Part shown: piece after piece, positions 6,000-14,863 of the stretch
Position numbering within the stretch: the stretch's first letter is position 1
Layout: the number at the start of each line of letters is the position of its first letter
Assembly: GCF_004348895.1 (NCBI RefSeq)
Contig: NZ_RRZK01000005.1
Span: forward strand, 49,987-113,986
DNA from: Pseudomonas vancouverensis
GTDB taxonomy: Bacteria > Pseudomonadota > Gammaproteobacteria > Pseudomonadales > Pseudomonadaceae
Direction of reading: 5' to 3'
Length of the DNA stretch: 64,000 bases
Translations under genes and position numbers: made by a program
Notes under the pieces: model-generated
What the model was told of the DNA's origin: nothing
The model's database searches: none
Seen by the model: the letters and a program-made list of their open reading frames with translations, nothing else

Positions 6000-7216
6000 G
6001 CGACTACACCATCATGGTCGGCGATTGCTTGGAGCTCCTACGGCGAATGCCGGACAGCAGCGTCGACAGCGTCGTGACTGACCCACCGTACGGCATCTCC
6101 TTCATGGGAAAGAAATGGGACTACGACGTGCCGGCAACTGAAGTGTGGGCAGAGTGCTTGCGCGTGCTGAAGCCCGGCGGGCACTTGCTCGCCTTCGCCG
6201 GTACTCGCACCCAGCATCGCATGGCTGTCCGCATCGAGGACGCCGGGTTCGAGATCCGCGACATGATCGCCTGGGTGTACGGCTCCGGATTCCCGAAGTC
6301 GCACAACCTCGACGGGGAGCACGACGGTTGGGGCACGGCACTGAAGCCAGCGCTGGAGCCAATCACTGTGGCACGCAAACCGTTCTCTGGAACGGTGGTC
6401 GCAAATGTCCAGGTCCACGGTACAGGAGCATTGAACATTGACGGGTGCCGCGTGCGCGCCGCAGACGCAATGACCTTGGCAAAGAACTGGAACAGACTGA
6501 CCACCGTTGATATGCGTGGCGGGAACTATGTCGGGGGCAAGTCGGGAAAAATACCCCGTACGGCCGAAGCTTCGGATCTCGGCCGGTGGCCGGCAAACTT
6601 GATTCACGACGGAAGCGCTGAGGTCATCGCCGCGTTTCCGGATGCGCCCGGACAACTCGCCGCCACCAGCACCAGCGACACCCAGCGCGCCGGACAGAAC
6701 GTTTACGGCAACATGAAGCGCGGACGAGGCACCGAGGCCAGTGCCAACAACGAAAATGCAGGAGTTGTCGGCTTTCAAATGAAGCCCGGCGCACGACGGC
6801 TCGACAGCGGAAGCGCCGCCCGATTCTTCTACTGCGCCAAAACCAGCCGCAAAGACCGAAACGAGGGCCTGCTCAGCTCGGACGCTCCCGCTGTCGCCAA
6901 GGATGCAACCATGCGCGACTGCGAAACAGCCGAGTGGAGTGCTCGAAACGGTAACAGTCATCCCACGGTCAAGCCCACCGATCTGATGGCCTACCTGCTG
7001 CGCTTGGTGACACCGGCCGGCGGCGTCGTTCTAGATCCATTCATGGGCAGCGGAAGCACCGGCAAAGCCGCAATGCGCGAAGGTTTCTAGTTCACCGGCT
7101 GCGAGATCGACGAGCAGTACGCGGCGATCGCCCGGGCGCGTATCGATCACGAAATCACCCGACAGCAAGAGCTGCAAGCCGAATCTGATCAGCTCGATCT
7201 ATTCGGCACCGCCTAA
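5996..7216 (+). pseudogene. DNA adenine/N4-cytosine methyltransferase with in-frame stop
   Basis: This is a phage-type amino-methyltransferase. The catalytic motif 'DPPYG' is near residue 30 (VVTDPPYGISFMGKKWDYD), a 'LKPGGHLLAFAG' strand follows, and the SAM-binding motif 'DPFMGSGSTG' is near residue 350, so motif IV precedes motif I. An in-frame TAG at 7088-7090 ends translation after 364 residues. The same frame continues with FTGCEIDEQYAAIA and further to TAA 7214-7216, which is the normal family C-terminus. A single change (for example GAG to TAG) explains it. The catalytic and SAM motifs lie before the stop, so a truncated product of reduced activity is possible. Context: part of the island methylation module with the cytosine enzyme. 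Confidence 0.85.
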
Positions 7217-7234
7217 CCCCTCTTCCACCTACCA

Positions 7235-7255
7235 GCCTGCCGGTGAACGGCGGGC
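7235..7255 (+). other. Leader hairpin before 97-aa gene
   Basis: GCCTGCCG and CGGCGGGC pair over 8 positions (one G-U) around a GTGAA loop, ending 11 bases before the GTG at 7267, with GAGGA between. Confidence 0.5.
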
Positions 7256-7266
7256 GAGGAATCCAC

Positions 7267-7560
7267 GTGTCTGATCTGAAAGTAATGGCGGCCGAAGCCG
7301 CGCTCAAGAATATGGTGCAGAGCTCGCATTTCAGTATCTGCACGCTCGACACCATCATAAAAATGATGGATGTCAAACCAGACAGGGAGGCTTACAGCAT
7401 CCTGCACACCCTGCACTGCGTCGACTACAACCAGATGCGACCCGAGCTTCTCCAGGCTCTACCGGATCTGATCGCTACCGTCTTGCGATCGCCTTCGTTC
7501 GAGGCCAGCCGAATCAACATCGTTGCCGACGGCACGGGCCTTCGCCTCATCAAACATTAA
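7267..7560 (+). CDS. Phage protein of unknown function, 97 aa
   Basis: The function is not recognised. GTG 7267 is chosen because AGGA lies nine bases upstream; an earlier in-frame GTG at 7243 sits inside the leader hairpin. The product is soluble and helical (SDLKVMAAEAALKNMVQSSH...), with a C-terminal segment (INIVADGTGLRLIKH) that looks like a beta hairpin. No motif or membrane segment is visible. Confidence 0.7.
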   Translation: MSDLKVMAAEAALKNMVQSSHFSICTLDTIIKMMDVKPDREAYSILHTLHCVDYNQMRPELLQALPDLIATVLRSPSFEASRINIVADGTGLRLIKH

Positions 7561-7572
7561 AAACCACCTTCT

Positions 7573-7587
7573 GCCGCCATGCGCGGC
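7573..7587 (+). other. Leader hairpin before 69-aa gene
   Basis: GCCGC and GCGGC pair around a CATGC loop, ending 13 bases before the ATG at 7601, with GGAG between. Confidence 0.45.
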
Positions 7588-7600
7588 GTGGAGCATCATC

Positions 7601-7810
7601 ATGCAGTACGACATCCACGAGCGTCGTGAGGATGGCGGTGTCGGCCGCCTGCTCGACGTCATCGACCGGCAACCCGAACATCACAGCAACGGACAGTTCG
7701 TCGAGTTTGACGGCGACCTGTTCCCGGTCCTGACTGGCCTTCGCGACTTCATCATCGTCCCGGCCACGCGCTGGGCCGAGGCTTCGGCTGGCACCTGGAG
7801 GAAGGCATGA
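7601..7810 (+). CDS. Phage protein of unknown function, 69 aa
   Basis: This is a small protein (MQYDIHERREDGGVGRLLDV...). ATG 7601 is chosen because GGAG (7590-7593) precedes it; the longer reading frame upstream runs through the previous gene. Its stop overlaps the start of the next gene by four bases (ATGA), so it is probably translated together with the excisionase-like gene. The function is unknown. A regulatory or recombination-directionality role is possible from position only. Confidence 0.65.
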   Translation: MQYDIHERREDGGVGRLLDVIDRQPEHHSNGQFVEFDGDLFPVLTGLRDFIIVPATRWAEASAGTWRKA

Positions 7811-8193
7811 GCGCAGAACTTGCCCTGCTTCCCCGCTTTATCCGCGCGACCGATGCGCCCGCCTATCTCGGCATGTGCCGAGCCGAGTTCAAAAACACCG
7901 TCCGCCCCCACGTCAGGGAGTTCCCCATTGGAAAACAGGGGGTTGCCTTCGATCGGCTTGAGCTGGACGCGTGGGCGAATGCCTACGTCGAGTCGATGGC
8001 AATTGAAAAAGCCAGCAATGAGGACAACAATCCGCCCCGCAGTGGGCGCCAAGGAGCTAATAAATGGCGCGAAAAACAATCTCCGGACTCTACGAGAGGA
8101 ACGGGATTTGGCACATCGACAAAGTCGTCCGAGGTCAGCGACTTCAGGAAAGCACTGGAACAAGCGAAAGGCAGGAAGCGGAGCAGTACCTGA
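7807..8193 (+). CDS. Excisionase-like / helix-turn-helix protein next to integrase
   Basis: This 128-residue protein has an N-terminal 60 residues (FIRATDAPAYLGMCRAEFKN, then VRPHVREFPIGKQGVAFDRLELDAW) that fit a winged-helix MerR/excisionase-like DNA-binding fold. The C-terminal half is low-complexity and basic. GGAGG precedes the ATG. It overlaps the integrase gene by 130 bases in a different frame, a tight arrangement common for xis-int pairs. The role as recombination directionality factor is inferred from fold pattern and position. Confidence 0.6.
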   Translation: MSAELALLPRFIRATDAPAYLGMCRAEFKNTVRPHVREFPIGKQGVAFDRLELDAWANAYVESMAIEKASNEDNNPPRSGRQGANKWREKQSPDSTRGTGFGTSTKSSEVSDFRKALEQAKGRKRSST

Positions 8194-9260
8194 TTCACCG
8201 CCTGGAGAAGCTCAGGCAGGAAAAGGTATATGGCGTGCGCCAGGTGCGAACCTGGCGGGAGGCAGCCACCAAATTTCTGGTGGATTTCAAGGACCAGGCC
8301 TCGATCGCGCTTTCCGCTTCCCACATTGACCAGCTTGATCCTTACATCGGTGATCTGCCGATTACGCATATCGACGACGGCACCCTGGCCGCCTTCAAGC
8401 GCGATCGGCAGAAACCGACGAAAGCAGAAAATGGGAAGGTGAAGCCAGGCGTATCGAACAGGACGGTGAACATCGCCCTGCAGCGAGTCGTCCGGATATT
8501 GAACCTGTGCCACAGGAAGTGGCGAGACGCAGAGAAGCGGCCGTGGCTGGATAGCGTGCCGATGATCTCGATGCTGGAGGAAAGGAAGTCGAGCAGGAAG
8601 CCCTACCCTCTGTCGTGGGAAGAGCAATCGATGCTGTTCGCCGAAATCCCCGATCACCTATTGAGGATGGCTCTCTACAAGGTGAACACGGGATGCCGGG
8701 AGCAGGAAGTGTGCAAACTTCGGTGGGATTGGGAGATACGAGTGCCTGAGCTGGGAACGAGCGTGTTTCTGATTCCGTCGGAGTTCGGCGGTAGGCATGA
8801 GAAGGCGGGGGTGAAAAACAGGGACGAGAGGCTGGTGGTGCTGAACCGTGTCGCGATGTCGATCATCGATGGGCAGCGAGGCTTGCACAAAACCTTCGTC
8901 TTCCCATATGGGCATCCTGATCAGTACGGCCCGACCGCCGTTCACCGGATGAATGACAGCGCATGGAAGAGTGCCAGGATCAGGGCGGCGGCGAAATGGG
9001 AGAAGGAACACAAGTCGCCAGCTCACCCTGGGTTCCGATCGATCAGGGTTCACGACTTGAAGCACACCTTTGGCAGAAGGCTACGTGCAGCGGGCGTGAC
9101 AGAGGAAGATCGAAAGGCACTGCTTGGACACAAGAACGGCAGCATTACGAGCCACTATTCTACCGCAGAGCTTGAGCATTTGATTGAGGCGGCAAACAAA
9201 GTGTCAGCCACCGATTCGCGAGGACCGGCGCTGACCATCTTGAGGAGGAAAACGGGATGA
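8064..9260 (+). CDS. int: Tyrosine-type phage integrase
   Basis: This 398-residue site-specific tyrosine recombinase integrates and excises the island. It has an N-terminal arm-binding part (SGLYERNGIWHIDKVVRGQR), a SAM-like core-binding domain (about residues 70-155) and a C-terminal catalytic domain. Catalytic elements seen are Arg I in 'NTGCREQEV', the 'HDLKHTFG' box, 'LLGHKNGSITSHYS' and the nucleophile Tyr in HYS. The second Arg of the usual HxxR box is Lys here. AAGGAG is seven bases before the ATG. The gene ends 70 bases from the 3' end of tRNA-Pro, the probable attachment site. Confidence 0.95.
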   Translation: MARKTISGLYERNGIWHIDKVVRGQRLQESTGTSERQEAEQYLIHRLEKLRQEKVYGVRQVRTWREAATKFLVDFKDQASIALSASHIDQLDPYIGDLPITHIDDGTLAAFKRDRQKPTKAENGKVKPGVSNRTVNIALQRVVRILNLCHRKWRDAEKRPWLDSVPMISMLEERKSSRKPYPLSWEEQSMLFAEIPDHLLRMALYKVNTGCREQEVCKLRWDWEIRVPELGTSVFLIPSEFGGRHEKAGVKNRDERLVVLNRVAMSIIDGQRGLHKTFVFPYGHPDQYGPTAVHRMNDSAWKSARIRAAAKWEKEHKSPAHPGFRSIRVHDLKHTFGRRLRAAGVTEEDRKALLGHKNGSITSHYSTAELEHLIEAANKVSATDSRGPALTILRRKTG

Positions 9261-9284
9261 TCCCCCGCAAAAGTCCCTACGCGT

Positions 9285-9313
9285 AAAAAAGCCGAACTGG
9301 CTAGAGTTCGGCT
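9285..9313 (-). terminator. Rho-independent terminator after tRNA-Pro
   Basis: On the minus strand an 8-bp stem AGCCGAAC/GTTCGGCT (9290-9297 and 9306-9313) is followed by a run of six T. It would end the tRNA-Pro transcript. It lies on the island side of the insertion point, so the island appears to have restored a terminator for the tRNA. Confidence 0.85.
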
Positions 9314-9329
9314 AAGTTACTGAAAAATA

Positions 9330-9406
9330 TGGTCGGGACGGAGTGATTCGAACACTCGACCCCTAGCACCCCATGCTAGTGCGCTACCGGACTGCGCTAC
9401 GCCCCG
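9330..9406 (-). tRNA. tRNA-Pro (anticodon GGG)
   Basis: This is a 77-base cloverleaf with encoded CCA. The acceptor CGGGGCG pairs with CGTCCCG (one G-U), the anticodon arm is CTAGC-ATGGGGT-GCTAG with anticodon GGG, and the T loop is GTTCGAATC. Its 3' end faces the integrase gene. The island is therefore most simply explained as integrated at the 3' end of this tRNA gene, leaving the gene intact. The other attachment copy would lie left of the window and cannot be checked here. Confidence 0.97.
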
Positions 9407-9495
9407 ACTAGGCGTGAAACTTGTTCCTCTTCTCGAGGGACTTTCAAGAATATATCGCAAGCTTTTGAAAACTGGAAGTATTTAAAAGCAGGAAT

Positions 9496-9852
9496 TTATT
9501 TCTTGAGCACAATCAGCACATCTTCCAGCTCGGCAATCATCTGGCGGATCATCTGTTTGTATTGGGTGGTGTCGTCTTTGGCTTCATCACCGGACAAGCG
9601 CAGGCGCGCGCCTCCGATGGTGAACCCCTGATCGTAAAGAAGTGCGCGGATCTGCCGGATCATCAGCACGTCCTGGCGCTGATAATACCGGCGGTTTCCG
9701 CGGCGTTTGACGGGGTTGAGTTGAGGAAACTCCTGCTCCCAGTAGCGCAGCACGTGTGGTTTTACCGCACACAGCTCGCTGACTTCACCAATGGTGAAGT
9801 AGCGTTTGCCTGGGATGACGGGTAGCTCGTCGTTATGACTTGGTTCCAGCAT
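9496..9852 (-). CDS. MerR-family transcriptional regulator next to ihfA
   Basis: This 118-residue protein has an N-terminal MerR winged helix ([20 protein letters not shown]) with the typical '[11 protein letters not shown]' and '[12 protein letters not shown]' segments, followed by a helical dimerisation part. The effector is unknown; the family member beside ihfA/himA is conserved in Pseudomonas. ATG 9852 lies inside the end of ihfA (20-base overlap), so the two genes are co-transcribed. The C-terminus lacks the Cys residues of metal-sensing MerR proteins. Confidence 0.92.
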   Translation of the reverse strand: MLEPSHNDELPVIPGKRYFTIGEVSELCAVKPHVLRYWEQEFPQLNPVKRRGNRRYYQRQDVLMIRQIRALLYDQGFTIGGARLRLSGDEAKDDTTQYKQMIRQMIAELEDVLIVLKK

Positions 9853-10135
9853 AAGCCTCAACTCGGGCCTTCAACTTCTGCCCTGGACGAAAGGTGACCA
9901 CACGGCGTGCCGTGATCGGGATTTCTTCACCCGTTTTCGGATTGCGGCCAGGCCGCTGGCGTTTGTCCCGAAGGTCGAAATTGCCGAAACCGGACAATTT
10001 GACTTGTTCGTTGTCTTCAAGAGCGTGCCTGATTTCTTCAAAAAACAGTTCGACCAATTCCTTGGCCTCCCGTTTATTCAGGCCCAGCTCCTCATACAGA
10101 CGTTCCGCCATCTCAGCTTTCGTCAGAGCCCCCAT
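9833..10135 (-). CDS. ihfA: Integration host factor subunit alpha
   Basis: This 100-residue HU/IHF-family DNA-bending protein forms a heterodimer with IhfB and assists recombination, replication and sigma54 promoters. The beta-arm signature '[14 protein letters not shown]' and 'FRPGQKLK' are clear, and the length is normal. It lies three bases after pheT, as in other gammaproteobacteria, so it is in the pheST-ihfA operon. IHF also helps many phage integrases, and here its gene is about 600 bases from the island attachment site. Confidence 0.98.
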   Translation of the reverse strand: MGALTKAEMAERLYEELGLNKREAKELVELFFEEIRHALEDNEQVKLSGFGNFDLRDKRQRPGRNPKTGEEIPITARRVVTFRPGQKLKARVEAYAGTKS

Positions 10136-10138
10136 ACG

Positions 10139-12520
10139 TCACTTCCTTAACGTGGCGTTCAACCTTTGTTCGAGCGAGGTGAGGATGTTTTGCGTTGCGG
10201 TATTCACCTCATCGTCATTAAGAGTGCGCGATGGATGCTGCCAGGTCAAGCCAACTGCAAGGCTTTTTCTATCAGGATCAATACCTTTACCCTGATACAC
10301 GTCAAACAGCCTGAGATCTGTGAGCCATTCACCTGCATTTTCACGGATTACGTCCAGCACAGCCGTCGCTGCGACGCTTGTGTCCGCAATCAGCGCCAAG
10401 TCACGACGCACTTCAGGAAAACGCGATAACTCACGGAATTCAGGCATTTTGCCCGAAGCCACTTCCGCCAGAACCAGCTCAAAGACGAAGACCGGACGAT
10501 CAAGACCCAGCGTCTTCGACAATTCCGGATGGATAGCACCGACAAAACCAACCAGACGACCTTCACGCTCGATGCGCGCGGTTTGACCCGGGTGCAATGC
10601 CGGGTGTTTGCCCGGGATGAACGTGAATGCGTCCAATGCACCCGCGAAGCCAAGCACCGCTTCCACGTCAGCCTTGACGTCGAAGAAGTCGACGACATCG
10701 CGACCCTGTGCCCAGCCTTCCGGCAGACGGCTGCCGCAAACCACACCTGCCAGCATTGGCTCTTGCTTCAGGCCATCGAGCTGGCCGACGAAACGCAGAC
10801 CGCTTTCGAACAGGCGAACGCGATCCTGTTGACGGTTCAGGTTGTGCTGCAACGCCTTGACCAGACCTGGCCACAGCGACGAACGCATGGCCGCCATGTC
10901 GTTGGAAATCGGATTGGCCAGCAACAACGGCTCTACACCCGGATTAAACAGTTCGAACTGTTTCGGATCGATGAAGCTGTAGGTAATCGCTTCCTGATAA
11001 CCACGAGCCACCAGCAGACGGCGCAGTTCAGGCAGATCGCTACGCGCCTCTGCCTTGGCTTGTGGCGCCAAGCGGGCTTGCGGGTAACGAACCGGCAGAC
11101 GGTTGTAGCCGTACAGACGGGCCAGCTCTTCGATCAGGTCGACTTCCAGGCTGATATCGAAGCGATGGCTCGGTACATCTACACGCCACTGCCCTGCTCC
11201 ATCGACGGTAATGGTCAAGCCTAAAGCACTGAGCAGACGCTCGACTTCGGCCGAATCCATTTCCATGCCCAGCATCTGAGTGATGCGTTGGGCGCGCAGG
11301 GTGATCGGTGCAATCGACGGCAAGTGCTGCTCGCTGACGGTCTCGATAATCGGACCTGCTTCACCACCGGTGATTTCCAGCAGCAGGCCAGTGGCGCGCT
11401 CCATGGCTTCACGGGCCAGCTGCCAATCCACGCCACGCTCGTAACGATGCGAAGCATCGGTGTGCAGACCATAGGAACGGGCTTTGCCAGCGACGGCGAT
11501 CTGATCGAAGAACGCACTCTCAAGGAAGATGTCACGGGTGGTCGCGGTGTTGACGCCGCTGTGCTCGCCCCCCATGACGCCGGCGATGGCCAGGGCACGG
11601 GTGTGGTCGGCAATCACCAGCGTATCGCTACGCAGGCTGACTTCCTGACCGTCGAGCAGCACCAGCTTCTCACCCTCTTCGGCCATGCGCACACGGATAC
11701 CGCCATTGATTTCGGCGAGATCGAAGGCGTGCAGAGGCTGACCCAGTTCCAGCATCACGTAGTTGGTGATGTCGACGGCAGCATCGATGCTGCGCACATC
11801 AGCACGCCGCAGACGCTCAACCATCCACAGCGGCGTAGGCCGGGACAGGTCGACGTTACGAATGACGCGACCGAGGTAGCGCGGGCATGCAGCAGGCGCT
11901 AGCACTTCTACCGATCGCACCTCATCGTGCGCGGCAGGAACCGCAGCCACCACCGGACGTACCACTGGAGCGGCGTACAGTGCGCCGACTTCACGCGCCA
12001 GACCAGCGAGGGACAGGCAGTCGCCCCGGTTCGGGGTCAGATCGACCTCGATGCTGGCGTCTTCCAGATCCAGATAGACACGGAAATCCTCACCCACCGG
12101 TGCATCGGCCGGCAATTCCATCAGACCATCGTTGCCTTCACCAACCTGCAACTCGGATTGCGAGCAGAGCATGCCGTTGGACTCGACACCACGCAACTTG
12201 GCTTTCTTGATCTTGAAGTCGCCCGGCAATTCGGCGCCGATCATCGCGAACGGAATCTTCAGGCCCGGGCGCGCGTTTGGCGCTCCGCACACGACCTGGA
12301 AGGTTTCCGCACCATTGCTGACCTGGCAGACACGCAACTTGTCGGCGTCCGGGTGCTGCTCGGTGCTCAGCACCTCGCCCACCACCACGCCACTGAAAAC
12401 ACCGGCGGCCGGCGTAACGCTATCGACCTCAAGACCGGCCATCGACAGACGAGCAACCAGCTCGTCGCGACTCACTTGCGGGCTGACCCAGCCACGCAAC
12501 CACTGTTCACTGAATTTCAT
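10139..12520 (-). CDS. pheT: Phenylalanyl-tRNA synthetase beta subunit
   Basis: This 793-residue large subunit of the alpha2-beta2 synthetase charges tRNA-Phe. Domains in order are an N-terminal EMAP/OB-type tRNA-binding fold (about 40-150, VVVGEVLSTEQHPDADKLRV), a B3/B4 editing domain (about 205-395), B5 (about 400-480), a catalytic-like core, and the C-terminal anticodon-binding FDX-ACB domain (FPEVRRDLALIADTSV to the end). Length and order are normal. It lies 26 bases behind pheS in the same operon. Confidence 0.99.
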   Translation of the reverse strand: MKFSEQWLRGWVSPQVSRDELVARLSMAGLEVDSVTPAAGVFSGVVVGEVLSTEQHPDADKLRVCQVSNGAETFQVVCGAPNARPGLKIPFAMIGAELPGDFKIKKAKLRGVESNGMLCSQSELQVGEGNDGLMELPADAPVGEDFRVYLDLEDASIEVDLTPNRGDCLSLAGLAREVGALYAAPVVRPVVAAVPAAHDEVRSVEVLAPAACPRYLGRVIRNVDLSRPTPLWMVERLRRADVRSIDAAVDITNYVMLELGQPLHAFDLAEINGGIRVRMAEEGEKLVLLDGQEVSLRSDTLVIADHTRALAIAGVMGGEHSGVNTATTRDIFLESAFFDQIAVAGKARSYGLHTDASHRYERGVDWQLAREAMERATGLLLEITGGEAGPIIETVSEQHLPSIAPITLRAQRITQMLGMEMDSAEVERLLSALGLTITVDGAGQWRVDVPSHRFDISLEVDLIEELARLYGYNRLPVRYPQARLAPQAKAEARSDLPELRRLLVARGYQEAITYSFIDPKQFELFNPGVEPLLLANPISNDMAAMRSSLWPGLVKALQHNLNRQQDRVRLFESGLRFVGQLDGLKQEPMLAGVVCGSRLPEGWAQGRDVVDFFDVKADVEAVLGFAGALDAFTFIPGKHPALHPGQTARIEREGRLVGFVGAIHPELSKTLGLDRPVFVFELVLAEVASGKMPEFRELSRFPEVRRDLALIADTSVAATAVLDVIRENAGEWLTDLRLFDVYQGKGIDPDRKSLAVGLTWQHPSRTLNDDEVNTATQNILTSLEQRLNATLRK

Positions 12521-12546
12521 CCTGCTCTCCTAAGAATTCGTTACGA

Positions 12547-13617
<1,071 letters not shown>

Positions 13618-13672
13618 ATGACGTTTAACACCAGACCCCACAGATGCGAGGCCGGGTGACTGTCGGGGGTAC

Positions 13673-14029
13673 TTAAGCCAAGGTGGCTTTAGCTTTCTCG
13701 ACAATCGCAGCAAACGCCGCTTTTTCGTTCACTGCCAGATCAGCCAGAACCTTACGGTCGATCTCGATGGACGCTTTTTTCAGGCCGGCGATGAAACGGC
13801 TGTAGGACAGACCGTTGATACGAGCACCAGCGTTGATACGAGCGATCCACAGAGCGCGGAACTGACGTTTTTTCTGACGACGGTCACGGTAGGCGTATTG
13901 GCCTGCCTTGATTACCGCTTGCTTGGCAACACGGAATACGCGGGAGCGTGCGCCGTAGTAGCCTTTAGCAAGTTTCAGAATTTTTTTGTGACGCTTACGG
14001 GCAATGACGCCACGCTTTACACGAGCCAT
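13673..14029 (-). CDS. rplT: 50S ribosomal protein L20
   Basis: This 118-residue L20 ([20 protein letters not shown]) is strongly basic in its first half, which threads into 23S rRNA. L20 is needed for early large-subunit assembly and in E. coli represses the rpmI-rplT genes by binding the mRNA. Length is normal. It lies 28 bases after rpmI in the infC-rpmI-rplT operon. Confidence 0.99.
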   Translation of the reverse strand: MARVKRGVIARKRHKKILKLAKGYYGARSRVFRVAKQAVIKAGQYAYRDRRQKKRQFRALWIARINAGARINGLSYSRFIAGLKKASIEIDRKVLADLAVNEKAAFAAIVEKAKATLA

Positions 14030-14057
14030 GAGTTACTTCCTCTATTCTTGACTAAAA

Positions 14058-14252
14058 TTAACGAAGGCGCAGCATGCGCTCGACTTTTGCCACGTCAGAC
14101 GGATGCAGCAAGCTGCTACCGCGCAGTTGACGCTTACGCTTGGTCGACATTTTGGTCAGGATGTGGCTCTTGAAAGCGTGCTTGTGCTTGATACCGTTAG
14201 CAGTTTTCAGAAACCGCTTAGCAGCACCACTTTTGGTCTTCATTTTTGGCAT
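14058..14252 (-). CDS. rpmI: 50S ribosomal protein L35
   Basis: This 64-residue L35 ([20 protein letters not shown]) is very basic and of normal length. It lies between infC and rplT in the conserved IF3-L35-L20 operon. The 60-base gap after infC is where L20 autoregulation acts in E. coli; no pseudoknot was worked out here. Confidence 0.99.
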   Translation of the reverse strand: MPKMKTKSGAAKRFLKTANGIKHKHAFKSHILTKMSTKRKRQLRGSSLLHPSDVAKVERMLRLR

Positions 14253-14312
14253 GTTCGGATACTCCGCATTCAGTTGATAAACATAATCAGAAGGCCTGCC
14301 GTGCCCTGTTGA

Positions 14313-14858
14313 TTACTTCTTCTTTTTCGGGGCGATGACCATGATCAGCTGGCGTCCTTCCATCTTAGGATGCTGTTCGACCGAACCGTACTCGAGCAAG
14401 TCACCTTCAACTCGCTTGAGGAGTTCCATCCCCAGCTCCTGGTGGGCCATCTCACGGCCGCGGAATCGCAAGGATACCTTGGCCCTGTCCCCGTCACTCA
14501 GGAAACGTACCAGGTTGCGCAGTTTTACCTGGTAATCCCCTTCCTCCGTCCCTGGACGAAACTTGATTTCTTTTACCTGAATCTGCTTCTGGTTTTTCTT
14601 CGCTGCCGCAATCTGCTTCTTCTTTTCGAAGATCGATTTGCCGTAGTCCATCACCCGGCAAACAGGCGGGACTGCGTCGGCGGAGATTTCTACCAGATCA
14701 AGCTTGGCTTCTTCAGCAATACGAAGCGCTTCATCAATCGAGACGATGCCAATCTGCTCGCCGTCAGCGCCAATTAACCGAACCTCGCGTGCCGAGATAT
14801 TCTCGTTGATCGGGGCCTTCGGTGCAGCTCGTTTATCTTGTCTCATTTCACGCTTAAT
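14313..14858 (-). CDS. infC: Translation initiation factor IF-3
   Basis: This two-domain IF3 has the N-domain to about residue 80 ([20 protein letters not shown]), a basic linker ([17 protein letters not shown]) and a C-domain with '[12 protein letters not shown]'. It ends in PKKKK. The first ATG (14846) has no good ribosome binding site. Upstream the frame reads GGA GTA ATT ATT ATT AAG CGT GAA ATG, and GGAG is eight bases before the third ATT (14856-14858). An AUU start is known for E. coli infC, where it allows IF3 to limit its own translation. The third ATT is chosen on spacing; an annotated start at 14864 is also possible. The start lies five bases behind the thrS stop. Confidence 0.95.
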   Translation of the reverse strand: MKREMRQDKRAAPKAPINENISAREVRLIGADGEQIGIVSIDEALRIAEEAKLDLVEISADAVPPVCRVMDYGKSIFEKKKQIAAAKKNQKQIQVKEIKFRPGTEEGDYQVKLRNLVRFLSDGDRAKVSLRFRGREMAHQELGMELLKRVEGDLLEYGSVEQHPKMEGRQLIMVIAPKKKK

Positions 14859-14863
14859 AATAA

